From the NCBI RefSeq assembly GCF_000227115.2, contig NC_016481.1, positions 761,259 to 825,258 of the forward strand: a stretch of DNA of 64,000 nt, written 5' to 3'. Positions 52,601 through 61,368 of the stretch are shown in pieces. Made by a program: the position numbers and the translations under genes. The notes under the pieces are model-generated. The model was not told the origin of the DNA. It saw only the letters and a program-made list of their open reading frames with translations, and made no database searches. This DNA is from Naumovozyma dairenensis CBS 421. Lineage: Eukaryota > Ascomycota > Saccharomycetes > Saccharomycetales > Saccharomycetaceae. How positions within the stretch are numbered: the stretch's first letter is position 1; each line of letters opens with the position of its first letter.

Positions 52601-54322
52601 TCTAATACGATGTACTTGAGAAAGTAAGACCTGTAAAACGATAGGCAGTTGTTCTGGTGGATGCCTAGCATTAGATGCATATTTCAACCAAAGTTCAAAA
52701 GCTGTTAGATTTTGTTCGAAAAATCCTGTAAATTGTTGTTGTTGTTGTTGTTGTGTGTGTGATTGTGGTTGCGGGTGTTGTACTGCTGCAAGAGTAGATT
52801 GCCTTCTCGAATTTAATCCTGGAAGGTTAACCAAGGACATAGTACTCAAATTCCCTACTGCGAATCTCGATTGTGTTTGTATACTTTCTGACCTTTGTTG
52901 TTGTTGTTGCTGCTGCCGAGAAGGTTTTGAATTTTGGAAGTTGTCTTGTTGTTGCAAGATCAATTGATTCTCCAACTCTGAGTTAACGGGTGAATTTTTC
53001 AAATCAGAAACTAATTTCCCAAGTACTTCATCCATTGCAAGATCCCAAGATTTCCACATGGGGTGATCTGCTATAGAATTTGGTAATTCAGGGTCCGACA
53101 CTGGATGGCAATTGTACCATGGCATAATTCTTTTAGCCAATAAAAAATTCCGGAATAACGCAGCGATCATTAGGTCATGTCTAAATAGTTTAATGAATAA
53201 TGGTCTCGGCAGTGATGTCCATGCGATAGTGTCTGTGACTGCGGTAAAGATCCAATTTAGTTCACCCAAAGGTGTTCTTCTATCAGCTAATGCGCCAGGT
53301 ATATTCACAGTTGGAATATTAGATAATTTCGAATGGTCAGATAATGACTCCCTTTTTTTCTGAGCTGATGTGTTTTCGAAGAAAATCCTATATTTAGAGT
53401 GTTTCAAAGGGGATTGCATTAGGAAGACTCTGACACTAATTTCAATGGGGCATGTTAAACAACAAGTGAATAAGTCTGCTGGAAGTTCCGGACTCATTAA
53501 TAGTAGTTCTCCTACTTGACATGACGCTAATTGGAAACATTCTTGATAAGCTGATGTAGGAGATGGTGCTGAAGAGTCATGATTCCCATCTTCATCATCT
53601 TTGATCCTTTTTTGAACGAAATTTTGGAAATTTGTAACGATGTTCCCTGCACTATTACAGTCATAGACGAAGACGCATGGTGCGCCTAGCCAATTTTGTA
53701 GATCATAGAGTGAAACAGGTATATATTGTGTATATCCTCTGTTAAATACCCAAATTTCACCCGATGGAGTAGGTTGAGGAACTCCATGGCCATTATAATG
53801 GAATAAAATACGATCAGTTTTTGAATTTCTTCTCAAAGTATTACAAAATCTTTTCACGTCTTCCACGCACGGATCTAAACTTTGTTTATATCTACATCTT
53901 AGGGATAATGTTTCGTATTGTGATTGCAAATTCTTCCCTATTTGTTCGATAGCTTTTTTGGAATCTTGGAAATCCAATGGATCCACCCATGACTCTAATC
54001 TTGCACATGGATGTGTTTTAATCACGTCAGGAGGGTCTACTCCAAGATTCAGACATAATAGTAATGCTGCATTGACTGTCTTTTGTCTATCTTTCATTAT
54101 CTTCCAATCTGGGATAGCTTGATAATATCCATCAACATCCCGTATCTTATCTTCTTCTAGGACAGGGTTCCCATTTGTTCTAAATCTTTTATCATCATAG
54201 TAGAAAATAAAATCATTCATCAACAATTGTATGAATTGTTCACTATTATATTGTTCTTCAAATCCATGTCTTGTTTCAGTATTCAAAGGCCGTAATGGCT
54301 GTGGTCCATAAACCACTGGCAT
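49646..54322 (-). CDS. KOG1: TORC1 subunit Kog1 (Raptor)
   Basis: Kog1 is the substrate-recruiting subunit of TORC1, acting on vacuolar and endosomal membranes to couple nutrient supply to growth. The start chosen, Met at 54322 (MPVVYGPQPLRPLN), aligns with the yeast start and gives 1558 residues (yeast 1557). The Raptor N-terminal conserved, caspase-like domain shows ILFHYNGHGVP and VFVYDCNSAGNI. HEAT repeats follow, with several polyglutamine tracts (longest near 51775-51815). A WD40 propeller forms the C terminus (LLTGSSDGIVKIYRD, IIRIWDAHTETVEV, IATGTKQIKIW). The frame stays open upstream to an ATG at 54442, adding 40 residues I do not recognise. It follows tRNA-Val as in S. cerevisiae. 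Confidence 0.97.
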   Translation of the reverse strand: MPVVYGPQPLRPLNTETRHGFEEQYNSEQFIQLLMNDFIFYYDDKRFRTNGNPVLEEDKIRDVDGYYQAIPDWKIMKDRQKTVNAALLLCLNLGVDPPDVIKTHPCARLESWVDPLDFQDSKKAIEQIGKNLQSQYETLSLRCRYKQSLDPCVEDVKRFCNTLRRNSKTDRILFHYNGHGVPQPTPSGEIWVFNRGYTQYIPVSLYDLQNWLGAPCVFVYDCNSAGNIVTNFQNFVQKRIKDDEDGNHDSSAPSPTSAYQECFQLASCQVGELLLMSPELPADLFTCCLTCPIEISVRVFLMQSPLKHSKYRIFFENTSAQKKRESLSDHSKLSNIPTVNIPGALADRRTPLGELNWIFTAVTDTIAWTSLPRPLFIKLFRHDLMIAALFRNFLLAKRIMPWYNCHPVSDPELPNSIADHPMWKSWDLAMDEVLGKLVSDLKNSPVNSELENQLILQQQDNFQNSKPSRQQQQQQQRSESIQTQSRFAVGNLSTMSLVNLPGLNSRRQSTLAAVQHPQPQSHTQQQQQQQFTGFFEQNLTAFELWLKYASNARHPPEQLPIVLQVLLSQVHRIRALVLLSRFLDLGPWAVYLSLSIGIFPYVLKLLQSPAPELKPILVFIWARIMSIDYKNTQAELIKEKGYLYFITILVPDWGIIPQAPLSATSSFINNGTGPITISTSINGLQNMNQQQQQQQYSLNDTTDEQKAMAVFVLASFVREFKPGQKLCFSTQLLNKLCFYIENSDIPLLRQWSVLLVGLLYSQNPLNKFICLINYSLQTIIKSLDDPVPEVRTASILTLRYFISDLDEAEIIIRLQQEYSQQFQQLHAQMQHLQNNIQQQQQQQQQQQQAHQYQQFEQQQLKLEQQLNQCQMMQSQLEKIDLRKLKQQELSTLTSILPLINDGSPLVRKEILLYFSQVIYRYINLFIVAVFNELLEELDQLEGGHMYTDKNDVNKNAKQSISHGSIFSAVWKALLILMEDPYLENKMIAEKIVSYILLELSSHKELGTTFDKITHYLIKRNANSDINSMNFANNSQIQIGSGTYRSFQNNRKSGKKNNDMRETKSAGTYSVLSRFFSRLGFEEQNNQNNENENVQTGLTNNGGIVGKKYSKKPRTALLATSYGVSPAVKTPYMRYDEKRMTLPLESQFLEYACEYFHEPQMRKQESDEVGSKDYNGRLWRRNRNEKIIQETQKQKGLSLYGNWANKFLTLDNKTQPKILRFTQFEDYLVSADDRDNITVFDWTAKKKLSRFSNGNPFGSKITDVKFLNEDDQTLLLTGSSDGIVKIYRDFHSIEEIKLISACRALTDMLLTPRSSGLLTEWQQIRGSLLATGDVKIIRIWDAHTETVEVDIPAKTSSLITSLTSDQLAGDIFTAGFADGTLRVYDRRMDPRDSMVRRWRAGDGSQGAWINNVQLQRGGYRELVSSTTNCVVQLWDMRSEDPVLTFIDEDTNHGTQKKNTTLTCMQVHEHAPVIATGTKQIKIWTTSGDLLSSFKNNHYMGSGMANTLVATGIGASLSYSSTSGTFLSSLAFHPHRMMLAANNSHDTNITIYNCEGQRGR

Positions 54323-54704
54323 ATTATGTTGAAAATCGACTGGTATATAGTTCTCTGCCCAAAATAAACAAATATTTCCCAGTAATTGAAGCACGTACTG
54401 GATAGTTTCCCTTTTAAGCCTCTCGAGACAAGTAAATAACACAGTCTCAGGACTTTTCCAACCTGTATCATTCGTTCATTCTGATCACCTTCTTTTATCC
54501 AATGTAACTTCTCTTATTTCATGATGGTTACCCGGGGTACCCACCAATAATGAATTTCCGCGATGAGCTTTCTGACATTTTTTGACATTTTTTCACATTT
54601 GTTAAGCTTTTAACAAATATAAAATTGTTAATGAAATAAGATCATCTAACAGTGCTCATTCATCTTAATGCTTTATATTCATATGAATAGCAATTGACTA
54701 TTTA

Positions 54705-54720
54705 CTTATCTTATCTTATC
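54705..54720 (-). promoter_or_regulatory. Three overlapping GATAAG motifs between KOG1 and IKI1
   Basis: CTTATCTTATCTTATC on the plus strand gives three GATAAG copies on the minus strand in the divergent KOG1-IKI1 promoter. GATAAG is the binding site of the Gln3/Gat1/Gzf3/Dal80 GATA factors. The motif is seen; use is inferred. Confidence 0.45.
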
Positions 54721-54756
54721 TTCTTGTTCCTATAACCCAAACAGAAAAGAAAAAAA

Positions 54757-55671
54757 ATGGCAAGTTCTACCCATAATCCTGCGGTTCTGTTGAAAAGAAT
54801 CCTTTCTCTATCAGAAGCAACTCCATTACTTCTATGTCTGGATAGCATTCCTCAAACTGCAAACTATCTTATCAACGAGATAGTACACCATTCAAGGAAT
54901 ACTCTTAATTTGGAAACCATCTTCGTGGCTTTCGAAACTTTAAACAAGCCATCATACGCTACACATTTTATAGATATAAATGAAGTAAGTGGTGGTCTAC
55001 CTAAACTCATTGAAACATTACAATCATATTTACCATCTCCTCAACAAAAGCATTCCAACAAACGCTTGGTCATAATAGATTCCTTGAACTATATCCCTAA
55101 TGATAAACTTGCACAGTTTATTTCAGCAGTAGCTTCACCACATTGTACCCTAGTGGGTGTCTACCATAAGGATACCCCAGAAGTTGATATCCCTGCATTA
55201 GATAACTACCCATCATCATTAGAACTATTACAATTCATGGCTACGACGATATTAAATATTACACCCGCATTACCATCACGAATCGATGAAGAATCTTTAA
55301 AATACGAATTAGAGAAATATTCTATTCCTCGTGGTTTAAATAATCCAATTTTCAACTTGAAATTAATTAATAGAAGAAGATCAGGTAGATCATTATCTTA
55401 CGATTTCCAAATCGATACAAATAAACATCTATATGAACATGTAATTAACAATCCAGAGGAACAAGAAAATGAAATTGAAACTCCTGAAATGTTACAAGGA
55501 TTGACAACTTTCAATCTTTCCACCTCTACAAAGCAAAAGATGGCTAAGGACCAAGTTGCATTACCATTCTTGGAAGCACAAGGTTTGGAATCACATGGTG
55601 GGGCTATCGTTTATGAATACGAGAAGGATGATGATTACGATGAAGAAGATCCTTACGAAGATCCATTTTAA
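54757..55671 (+). CDS. IKI1: Elongator subunit Elp5 (Iki1)
   Basis: The 304-residue protein (yeast 309) is one of the three RecA-like subunits (Elp4, Elp5, Elp6) that form the hexameric ring of Elongator, which modifies wobble uridines of tRNAs. The RecA-like core lacks a canonical Walker A motif, as in the family. Landmarks are the start SSTHNPAVLLKRILSLSEAT, the segment KRLVIIDSLNYI, and an acidic C-terminal tail (DDDYDEEDPYEDPF). It is divergent from KOG1 and convergent with GPI16 (42 bp between stops), as in YHR186C-YHR187W-YHR188C. Confidence 0.94.
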   Translation: MASSTHNPAVLLKRILSLSEATPLLLCLDSIPQTANYLINEIVHHSRNTLNLETIFVAFETLNKPSYATHFIDINEVSGGLPKLIETLQSYLPSPQQKHSNKRLVIIDSLNYIPNDKLAQFISAVASPHCTLVGVYHKDTPEVDIPALDNYPSSLELLQFMATTILNITPALPSRIDEESLKYELEKYSIPRGLNNPIFNLKLINRRRSGRSLSYDFQIDTNKHLYEHVINNPEEQENEIETPEMLQGLTTFNLSTSTKQKMAKDQVALPFLEAQGLESHGGAIVYEYEKDDDYDEEDPYEDPF

Positions 55672-55713
55672 GGGAGATGGTGCCATTATATACATATATA
55701 TTTTTAGATTATA

Positions 55714-57717
55714 CTATATATAAAAATTAATTACTTTTTTTTGTTTTATTCTATCAACTACTTTACTCTTCAATTTCAATACTACAGCAACAAGTTTCTT
55801 TTTCAATCCAGCTTGTTGTTCAATTAATTTATCTGCTTGTTCCACTCGTACTACCTTCTTAACCAATAAATTATATAGCGTACCATATATTAATCCAATA
55901 ACTGTTGACGTGATAATGATAACATTATATGGCATACTGAAATCTGGTGTAGATAATGATAACAGTAAAGTTTCAGTCCTAATTTGATATTTGAATGGTT
56001 TAATAACTGTAATGACAGCTGATTCTATTTCAAACCCATGATTTGCATCAGGTGGATAATCAGCAAAATGTAATAATGCCTTATCAAATTGGCATGATAT
56101 CGCTAATGTTGTATTAGCGGGAATCGTTATCGTATATTCTAAATGACTAGGTCTTTTGTGATCAATTGCACTATTGTAATACACAGAATCAATGACATCT
56201 TCTAATTGTAGATTTGAACTATCAATCGATTCCAATTTTAAAGATGATAAATACAATCTCATATACCAAGGTAATGATTCGAAATAAATCGCAGTGATGG
56301 GCATTGGAGTTGGGTTTTGGAAAACTGTACGTAACCCACCATGATCCTGACCGTATCCGGTCAAGGACCTACTAACGTGAAGTGGAACTTCCTCATTTAG
56401 TGTTGTAACATCACTTGTGTCGGAAGAAGCAAGATATAAATCATACTCATCCATACCATCCAATTCAAAGCAATTATCATCAGTACCGAATAATTCTCCA
56501 TTGACTTTAATTGAAACATCCCATTTACTAGTAATAATTGCACAGATATGTGAGGGAATATCAGACATCATACTACTCCCCTTGATCGTCTTACCAAATA
56601 TCTGAGATAAATCGAATTCTGTCTCAGTGCTTTCAGGTAGGGGGAAACATTGGAAAGCATCGTATGGTTTGTTCGTATCACAACGTAATTGCTCTGCAGG
56701 TAGTGGTTTAGGAATTGGATTCTTATTCCTTGCTAAACTATATGGTACGTGTGTCACCATATCAACTACTGCATCCGTTTCATATTTACATTTATCTTGA
56801 TTCACGTCACAATTAGTAATAACATCAACCGAAAGACTATGCCATGAGGAATCAAAAACTTTATGTCCATCAAGGAATGTAGATATACCTGATTTACCCT
56901 TGGTTGGAAGTAATTTCAAAAATGGAGTCAAATTTTCTGTACATATTGGTTCATTAGCTAATGCTGCTCGAATTAAATATAATTGATTCTTAGAGTTAGC
57001 AAATACCGGTAAACCTTGATCATTATCCGGCTGGAATGACGTAACGGGATATGTCGTTTTCGAGCTATCTATAAAATTAATCGAGGCACAAAACAACCCG
57101 CTCAACGAATTGGCCAAAGTTTTCCATTTACTATAGGCATTATCTTTCGATTCAGCTTCAATAATAGCCCAAAGTTCTACACCATTACCACCTGATTTGA
57201 ATCCATCATGTGGAAGACGGCCCCAAGTTTCAGCATCCCAAAACCCTCTTGTGAATCTCAAGTGTAATTGCCTTGTGTCGGTACGATGAAGAACTGATTC
57301 GATTGCCTTTGGGAAAACTGTGAAATGGTTATATTGACCGTAATTCAACGAAGAAATACTTGGAGCAAATTCTTCTGAATTCATCTTAAATTGGAAAGAC
57401 GTTAAAAGATCATTATTTGGTAATGGTTTGACATATAGTTTTTCCCTGAAGGGATAACTTAATCCCTCTTGTATAGTAATTGAAGGATCCAGTGGAGGTT
57501 CTTGAATTCCTTCCGGAAAGGAACCATCTTCTGATGCTGTTATGACAGTAGACGAGGAGGACTCTACTTCACTGGTAGTGTTAGAATTCCTGAACTCTTC
57601 GAGTTGCTCTGTATTGTCATTTTTGTAAATTGAATAGTTGCTCTCTTGCCCGTAACATATCCTAGAGAATAGTAGTAAGGTAGTGAAAATAAGGCAAGTG
57701 GCGTTTCGTTTGAACAT
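55714..57717 (-). CDS. GPI16: GPI transamidase subunit Gpi16 (PIG-T)
   Basis: The 667-residue protein (yeast 610) is the disulphide-linked partner of the Gpi8 protease in the ER complex that attaches GPI anchors. It has a cleavable signal peptide (MFKRNATCLIFTTLLLFSRI), a large lumenal domain with YPFREKLYVKPL and LHLRFTRGFWDAETWGRLPH typical of PIG-T, and one membrane span near the C terminus (VIIITSTVIGLIYGTLYNLL), followed by a Lys-rich cytosolic tail. The extra length is a low-complexity acidic Ser/Thr segment after the signal peptide and a longer tail. Synteny with S. cerevisiae ends at this gene. Confidence 0.95.
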   Translation of the reverse strand: MFKRNATCLIFTTLLLFSRICYGQESNYSIYKNDNTEQLEEFRNSNTTSEVESSSSTVITASEDGSFPEGIQEPPLDPSITIQEGLSYPFREKLYVKPLPNNDLLTSFQFKMNSEEFAPSISSLNYGQYNHFTVFPKAIESVLHRTDTRQLHLRFTRGFWDAETWGRLPHDGFKSGGNGVELWAIIEAESKDNAYSKWKTLANSLSGLFCASINFIDSSKTTYPVTSFQPDNDQGLPVFANSKNQLYLIRAALANEPICTENLTPFLKLLPTKGKSGISTFLDGHKVFDSSWHSLSVDVITNCDVNQDKCKYETDAVVDMVTHVPYSLARNKNPIPKPLPAEQLRCDTNKPYDAFQCFPLPESTETEFDLSQIFGKTIKGSSMMSDIPSHICAIITSKWDVSIKVNGELFGTDDNCFELDGMDEYDLYLASSDTSDVTTLNEEVPLHVSRSLTGYGQDHGGLRTVFQNPTPMPITAIYFESLPWYMRLYLSSLKLESIDSSNLQLEDVIDSVYYNSAIDHKRPSHLEYTITIPANTTLAISCQFDKALLHFADYPPDANHGFEIESAVITVIKPFKYQIRTETLLLSLSTPDFSMPYNVIIITSTVIGLIYGTLYNLLVKKVVRVEQADKLIEQQAGLKKKLVAVVLKLKSKVVDRIKQKKVINFYI

Positions 57718-57988
57718 TTGAATAATATAATGTACTCCGAACTCCCTTCCTGATCCGTGGTAGTTAGATTTTGAATGCTACTGTTAACCACAGCTACCTT
57801 TTGTTGTTGTTATGTATTCAGCATATTTCAAAATTTCTACGTATAATGTTTAATATTGACATTTGCATATATATTGAAATGTGATATTGGAAAAAAGAAC
57901 GAAACTTCACTACTAACTTAAAATCAATTTTATAAGAGCAAACAATAAGAAGGCAATAAGATTAACTCCTACTGATACGAGAAAAGTA

Positions 57989-60907
57989 ATGAGCAGGTAT
58001 AACAATGGCGATATGTCAAGAGACAAACACCAATTAGTTGGAAACTATTCCATTTCTCAGAGTCTAAAAGAAAGTTTACACAATGAAGTAGCTGAATCTG
58101 AAGAACTCGATGTTTTACAAAAGAGAATGGAGACAAGAACCATAAAACATAAGGAGTCTGAGTATCAAGCAAGGAAATTTGATAGGCTTCAAAAAGAAGA
58201 TGATAAGGCTAATAAGAAGAGACCATTACGTATAGAAGGTAAGATAGAAGAAGCAGAAAACAAACAACTTGTGAAGAAAAGAAAATCAAGGTGGGATGTT
58301 CAAAGCTATCAGATTCCATCTGCAACGAAGACCGTGGATGAATTGATTGAACAAAAATCAGTTACCGATGAGGTACCTGGAATGACTTCTCTAAGATTTT
58401 TTAAGCCATCTGATAGGGAACATTTTGCAATGACTTTAGAAAAGAGGCCCTTAGAATCACTCACCGAGGAGGAACAAAAGGAGAGAGCATTACTCGTTTT
58501 GTTGTTGAAAATCAAGAATGGTAATGCTGCCTCAAGGAAGGCCGCCATGAGAACACTGACAGATAAATGTCTCGAATTTGGGCCTAAATTAATATTCAAT
58601 CACATCCTACCAATACTGCTCGATAAAACATTAGAAGACCAAGAGAGGCATCTGATGATAAAAGTCATTGATAGGATTTTATTTAAACTAGGTGCAGAGA
58701 CAAAACCATATGTCCACCAAATCCTTGTTGTTGTATCACCACTCTTAATTGACGAGGATCCGATGGCAAGAACAACTGGAAGAGATATCATTTCGAACCT
58801 TGCATCTGCATGTGGACTAGGTACCATGATTACAACTTTGAGAGCAGACATAGATAATGAAGATGAGTATATACGAAACATAACGTCAAGGACAATGGCT
58901 GTAGTAACGAAATCCTTTGGCGTCCCTAACATGTTACCTTTCTTAAAAGCTGTATGCCATTCAACAAGATCATGGAGAGCGCGTCATACAGGGATTAAAA
59001 CTTTTCTGCAGTTAAATATTCTTTTAGGTGTCGGAATATTACCATATTTAGCTGAAATTGTAGAATGTATTGGTGATGGTTTGCTAGATGAACATACCCC
59101 TGTTAAGATCATGACAGCCAATACATTAGCTAGTCTGGCAGAAACATCTGCCCCCCATGGGATTGAAGCTTTCAACTATGTTTTAGAACCACTGTGGAAA
59201 GGTATAAGGACTCATAGAAGTAAAGTTCTCGCGGTGTTTTTGAAAGCACTGGGATCAATTATCCCATTAATGGATCCAGATTATGCTGGTTACTATACTG
59301 AAGAAGTTATGAGAATAGTGAGAAGAGAATTTAATTCTCCAGATGATGAAATGAAAAAAGTAGTACTCTTGGTTTTGCAAAAATGCTGTCAAACGGAAGG
59401 CATGACACCAAAGTATTTAAGAGATGAAATTGCTCCCGACTTTTTTAAATACTTTTGGAATAGACGTATAGCATTAGATCTGCCCATAAATAAACTTGTC
59501 ACCTACACGACAGTAGTGCTTTCGGAGAAGCTGGGTTGTTCTTTTGTAGTTGAGAATCTGCTGCAACCATTAAAAAATGAGGCAGAGCCATTTAGAATAA
59601 TGGCAATTCATGCAATTAATAGAGTGGTAAAACAGCTTGGGACTGCTGAATTAAGTGAGAGACAAGAAACAAGGTTAATAGATGCACTTCTAATTGCTTT
59701 CCAAGAACAGAAGAATTATGATCCAATTGTGTATCAAGGGTTCGGTACAGTAGCACTTTCATTAAATACGAGGATGAAACCATTTCTTTCCGCCATCATC
59801 AGTACAATTTTGAATCTTTTGAAACATAAAAGTCAATTAGCACGTCAAATCGCTGCAGATCTATGTGCCATTCTAATACCTGTCATTAAGAATTGTAATG
59901 AACTTGAAATGTTAAACAAATTAAATATTATCCTTTATGAATCACTTGGGGAAATTTACCCTGATGTCTTAGGGTCAATCATTACCGCTATTCTGAATAT
60001 AGTATCAGTCATGGATATTGAGAAAATACAACCTCCGATAAATCAAATATTACCGACTTTAACCCCTATTTTAAGAAATACTCATAGAAAAGTTCAAGTA
60101 AGCACCATTAAATTGATAGGATGTATTGCAAGACGTGCTCCTAGTTATGTTTCTCCCAAGGAGTGGATGAGGATTTGTTTTGAATTACTAGAATTGTTGA
60201 AAAGTACTAATAAGGCCATTCGTCGTTCTGCAAATTCTACTTTTGGGGAGATAGCAAAGGCAATTGGACCACAAGATGTTCTTATTGCATTATTGAATAA
60301 TTTAAAGGTTCAAGAACGTCAATTACGTGTTTGTACCGCTGTAGCTATCGGTATTGTTGCTGAGACTTGTGGTCCCTATACAGTTCTACCTGCTTTGATG
60401 AACGAATATAAGACTCCAGAAACAAATGTTCAAAATGGTGTGCTGAAGGCTTTGGCGTTCATGTTCGAATACATTGGTGAACTTGCAGGTGATTACGTGT
60501 ATGTTATATTGCCGCTATTGGAAGATGCATTAATAGATAGAGATCTTGTTCACCGTCAAACCGCATCTGATGTTATTAAACATCTTGCGCTTAATTGTCA
60601 GGGTACAGGCCATGAAGATGCCTTCATTCACATGCTAAACTTATTGATGCCAAATATTTTTGAAACATCTCCCCATGTTATTGTTCGTGTTCTGGAAGGG
60701 TTGGAATCGCTAGGAACTACTATTGGCCCAGGTGTATATATGAATTACTTATGGGGAGGTTTATTCCATCCAGCCAAAAGTGTCCGCAAAGCCTTCTGGA
60801 AGGCTTACAATAGAGCATATATCGAAGAAGGGGATGCTCTGGTACCATACTACCCGGTAAATAATACAGCTTCAATAGAGATACCGGAGCTAGATATAAT
60901 TTTATGA
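57989..60907 (+). CDS. HSH155: U2 snRNP splicing factor Hsh155 (SF3B1)
   Basis: The 972-residue protein (yeast 971) is the HEAT-repeat scaffold of SF3b that clamps the U2-branch-site duplex in the spliceosome. A charged N terminus with the short SRWDVQSYQIP motif (the U2AF/Cus2-type binding linker) precedes about twenty HEAT repeats from residue ~150 to the end. The segment ITSRTMAVVTKSFGVPNMLP lies in the repeats equivalent to the human cancer-mutation hot spot. In S. cerevisiae it is YMR288W, so this marks a synteny junction with GPI16. PRP8, its partner in the same machine, is at the other end of the window. Confidence 0.97.
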   Translation: MSRYNNGDMSRDKHQLVGNYSISQSLKESLHNEVAESEELDVLQKRMETRTIKHKESEYQARKFDRLQKEDDKANKKRPLRIEGKIEEAENKQLVKKRKSRWDVQSYQIPSATKTVDELIEQKSVTDEVPGMTSLRFFKPSDREHFAMTLEKRPLESLTEEEQKERALLVLLLKIKNGNAASRKAAMRTLTDKCLEFGPKLIFNHILPILLDKTLEDQERHLMIKVIDRILFKLGAETKPYVHQILVVVSPLLIDEDPMARTTGRDIISNLASACGLGTMITTLRADIDNEDEYIRNITSRTMAVVTKSFGVPNMLPFLKAVCHSTRSWRARHTGIKTFLQLNILLGVGILPYLAEIVECIGDGLLDEHTPVKIMTANTLASLAETSAPHGIEAFNYVLEPLWKGIRTHRSKVLAVFLKALGSIIPLMDPDYAGYYTEEVMRIVRREFNSPDDEMKKVVLLVLQKCCQTEGMTPKYLRDEIAPDFFKYFWNRRIALDLPINKLVTYTTVVLSEKLGCSFVVENLLQPLKNEAEPFRIMAIHAINRVVKQLGTAELSERQETRLIDALLIAFQEQKNYDPIVYQGFGTVALSLNTRMKPFLSAIISTILNLLKHKSQLARQIAADLCAILIPVIKNCNELEMLNKLNIILYESLGEIYPDVLGSIITAILNIVSVMDIEKIQPPINQILPTLTPILRNTHRKVQVSTIKLIGCIARRAPSYVSPKEWMRICFELLELLKSTNKAIRRSANSTFGEIAKAIGPQDVLIALLNNLKVQERQLRVCTAVAIGIVAETCGPYTVLPALMNEYKTPETNVQNGVLKALAFMFEYIGELAGDYVYVILPLLEDALIDRDLVHRQTASDVIKHLALNCQGTGHEDAFIHMLNLLMPNIFETSPHVIVRVLEGLESLGTTIGPGVYMNYLWGGLFHPAKSVRKAFWKAYNRAYIEEGDALVPYYPVNNTASIEIPELDIIL

Positions 60908-61368
60908 AGAGCTACAGGAACTATATATTATGTATATTTTAAATAGAAAGAATATGTATAATTGTTGTTCCATGATATAATCAAGTAAAATTCTTCATTT
61001 ATTTGCTACGCTTTATTGAAGCCACCTGAATGAGTTAGGTGTATATTTCATTAAGTCAAAATCAGTTAACATAACTTCGATCAATTATCTGAGCATATTT
61101 CTTCCTACTACTGTCCCATATTCTGTGGCGTTAGATTATTCTTAGTATCATTTATCTTATTATTTGTACTGACCTCTGAATCAGATACCAAGTTTCCCTC
61201 TGTCACATTTCTGTCACTTAAATCTTGGCGATGTCTTTCTCCACGAAAGGCGCCATTATTAAATGTCTCAAGAGACTATAAGACGGAAACAATACTAGTC
61301 AGAAAGAGGAAGGGTTAACTGGTTTTCGACGAAGATATAAGGATAAAAAACATGTAAGAGAGGTAGTT
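60908..61368. other. HSH155-ABZ2 spacer
   Basis: This 461-bp spacer holds the HSH155 3' end, the ABZ2 promoter and, on the minus strand, a short coding-looking open frame listed separately (61108-61275). I see nothing else in it. Confidence 0.5.
61108..61275 (-). pseudogene. Possible gene remnant: 55-codon open frame without a start
   Basis: Between two in-frame stops the minus strand reads a 55-codon frame with no ATG near its start. Its composition is protein-like: a charged middle (GERHRQDLSDRNVTEGN) and an Asn-rich end finishing NMGQ. It could be the C-terminal remnant of a lost gene or a short second exon; a TATAG precedes it, but no TACTAAC branch site is visible. It could also be chance. 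Confidence 0.25.
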
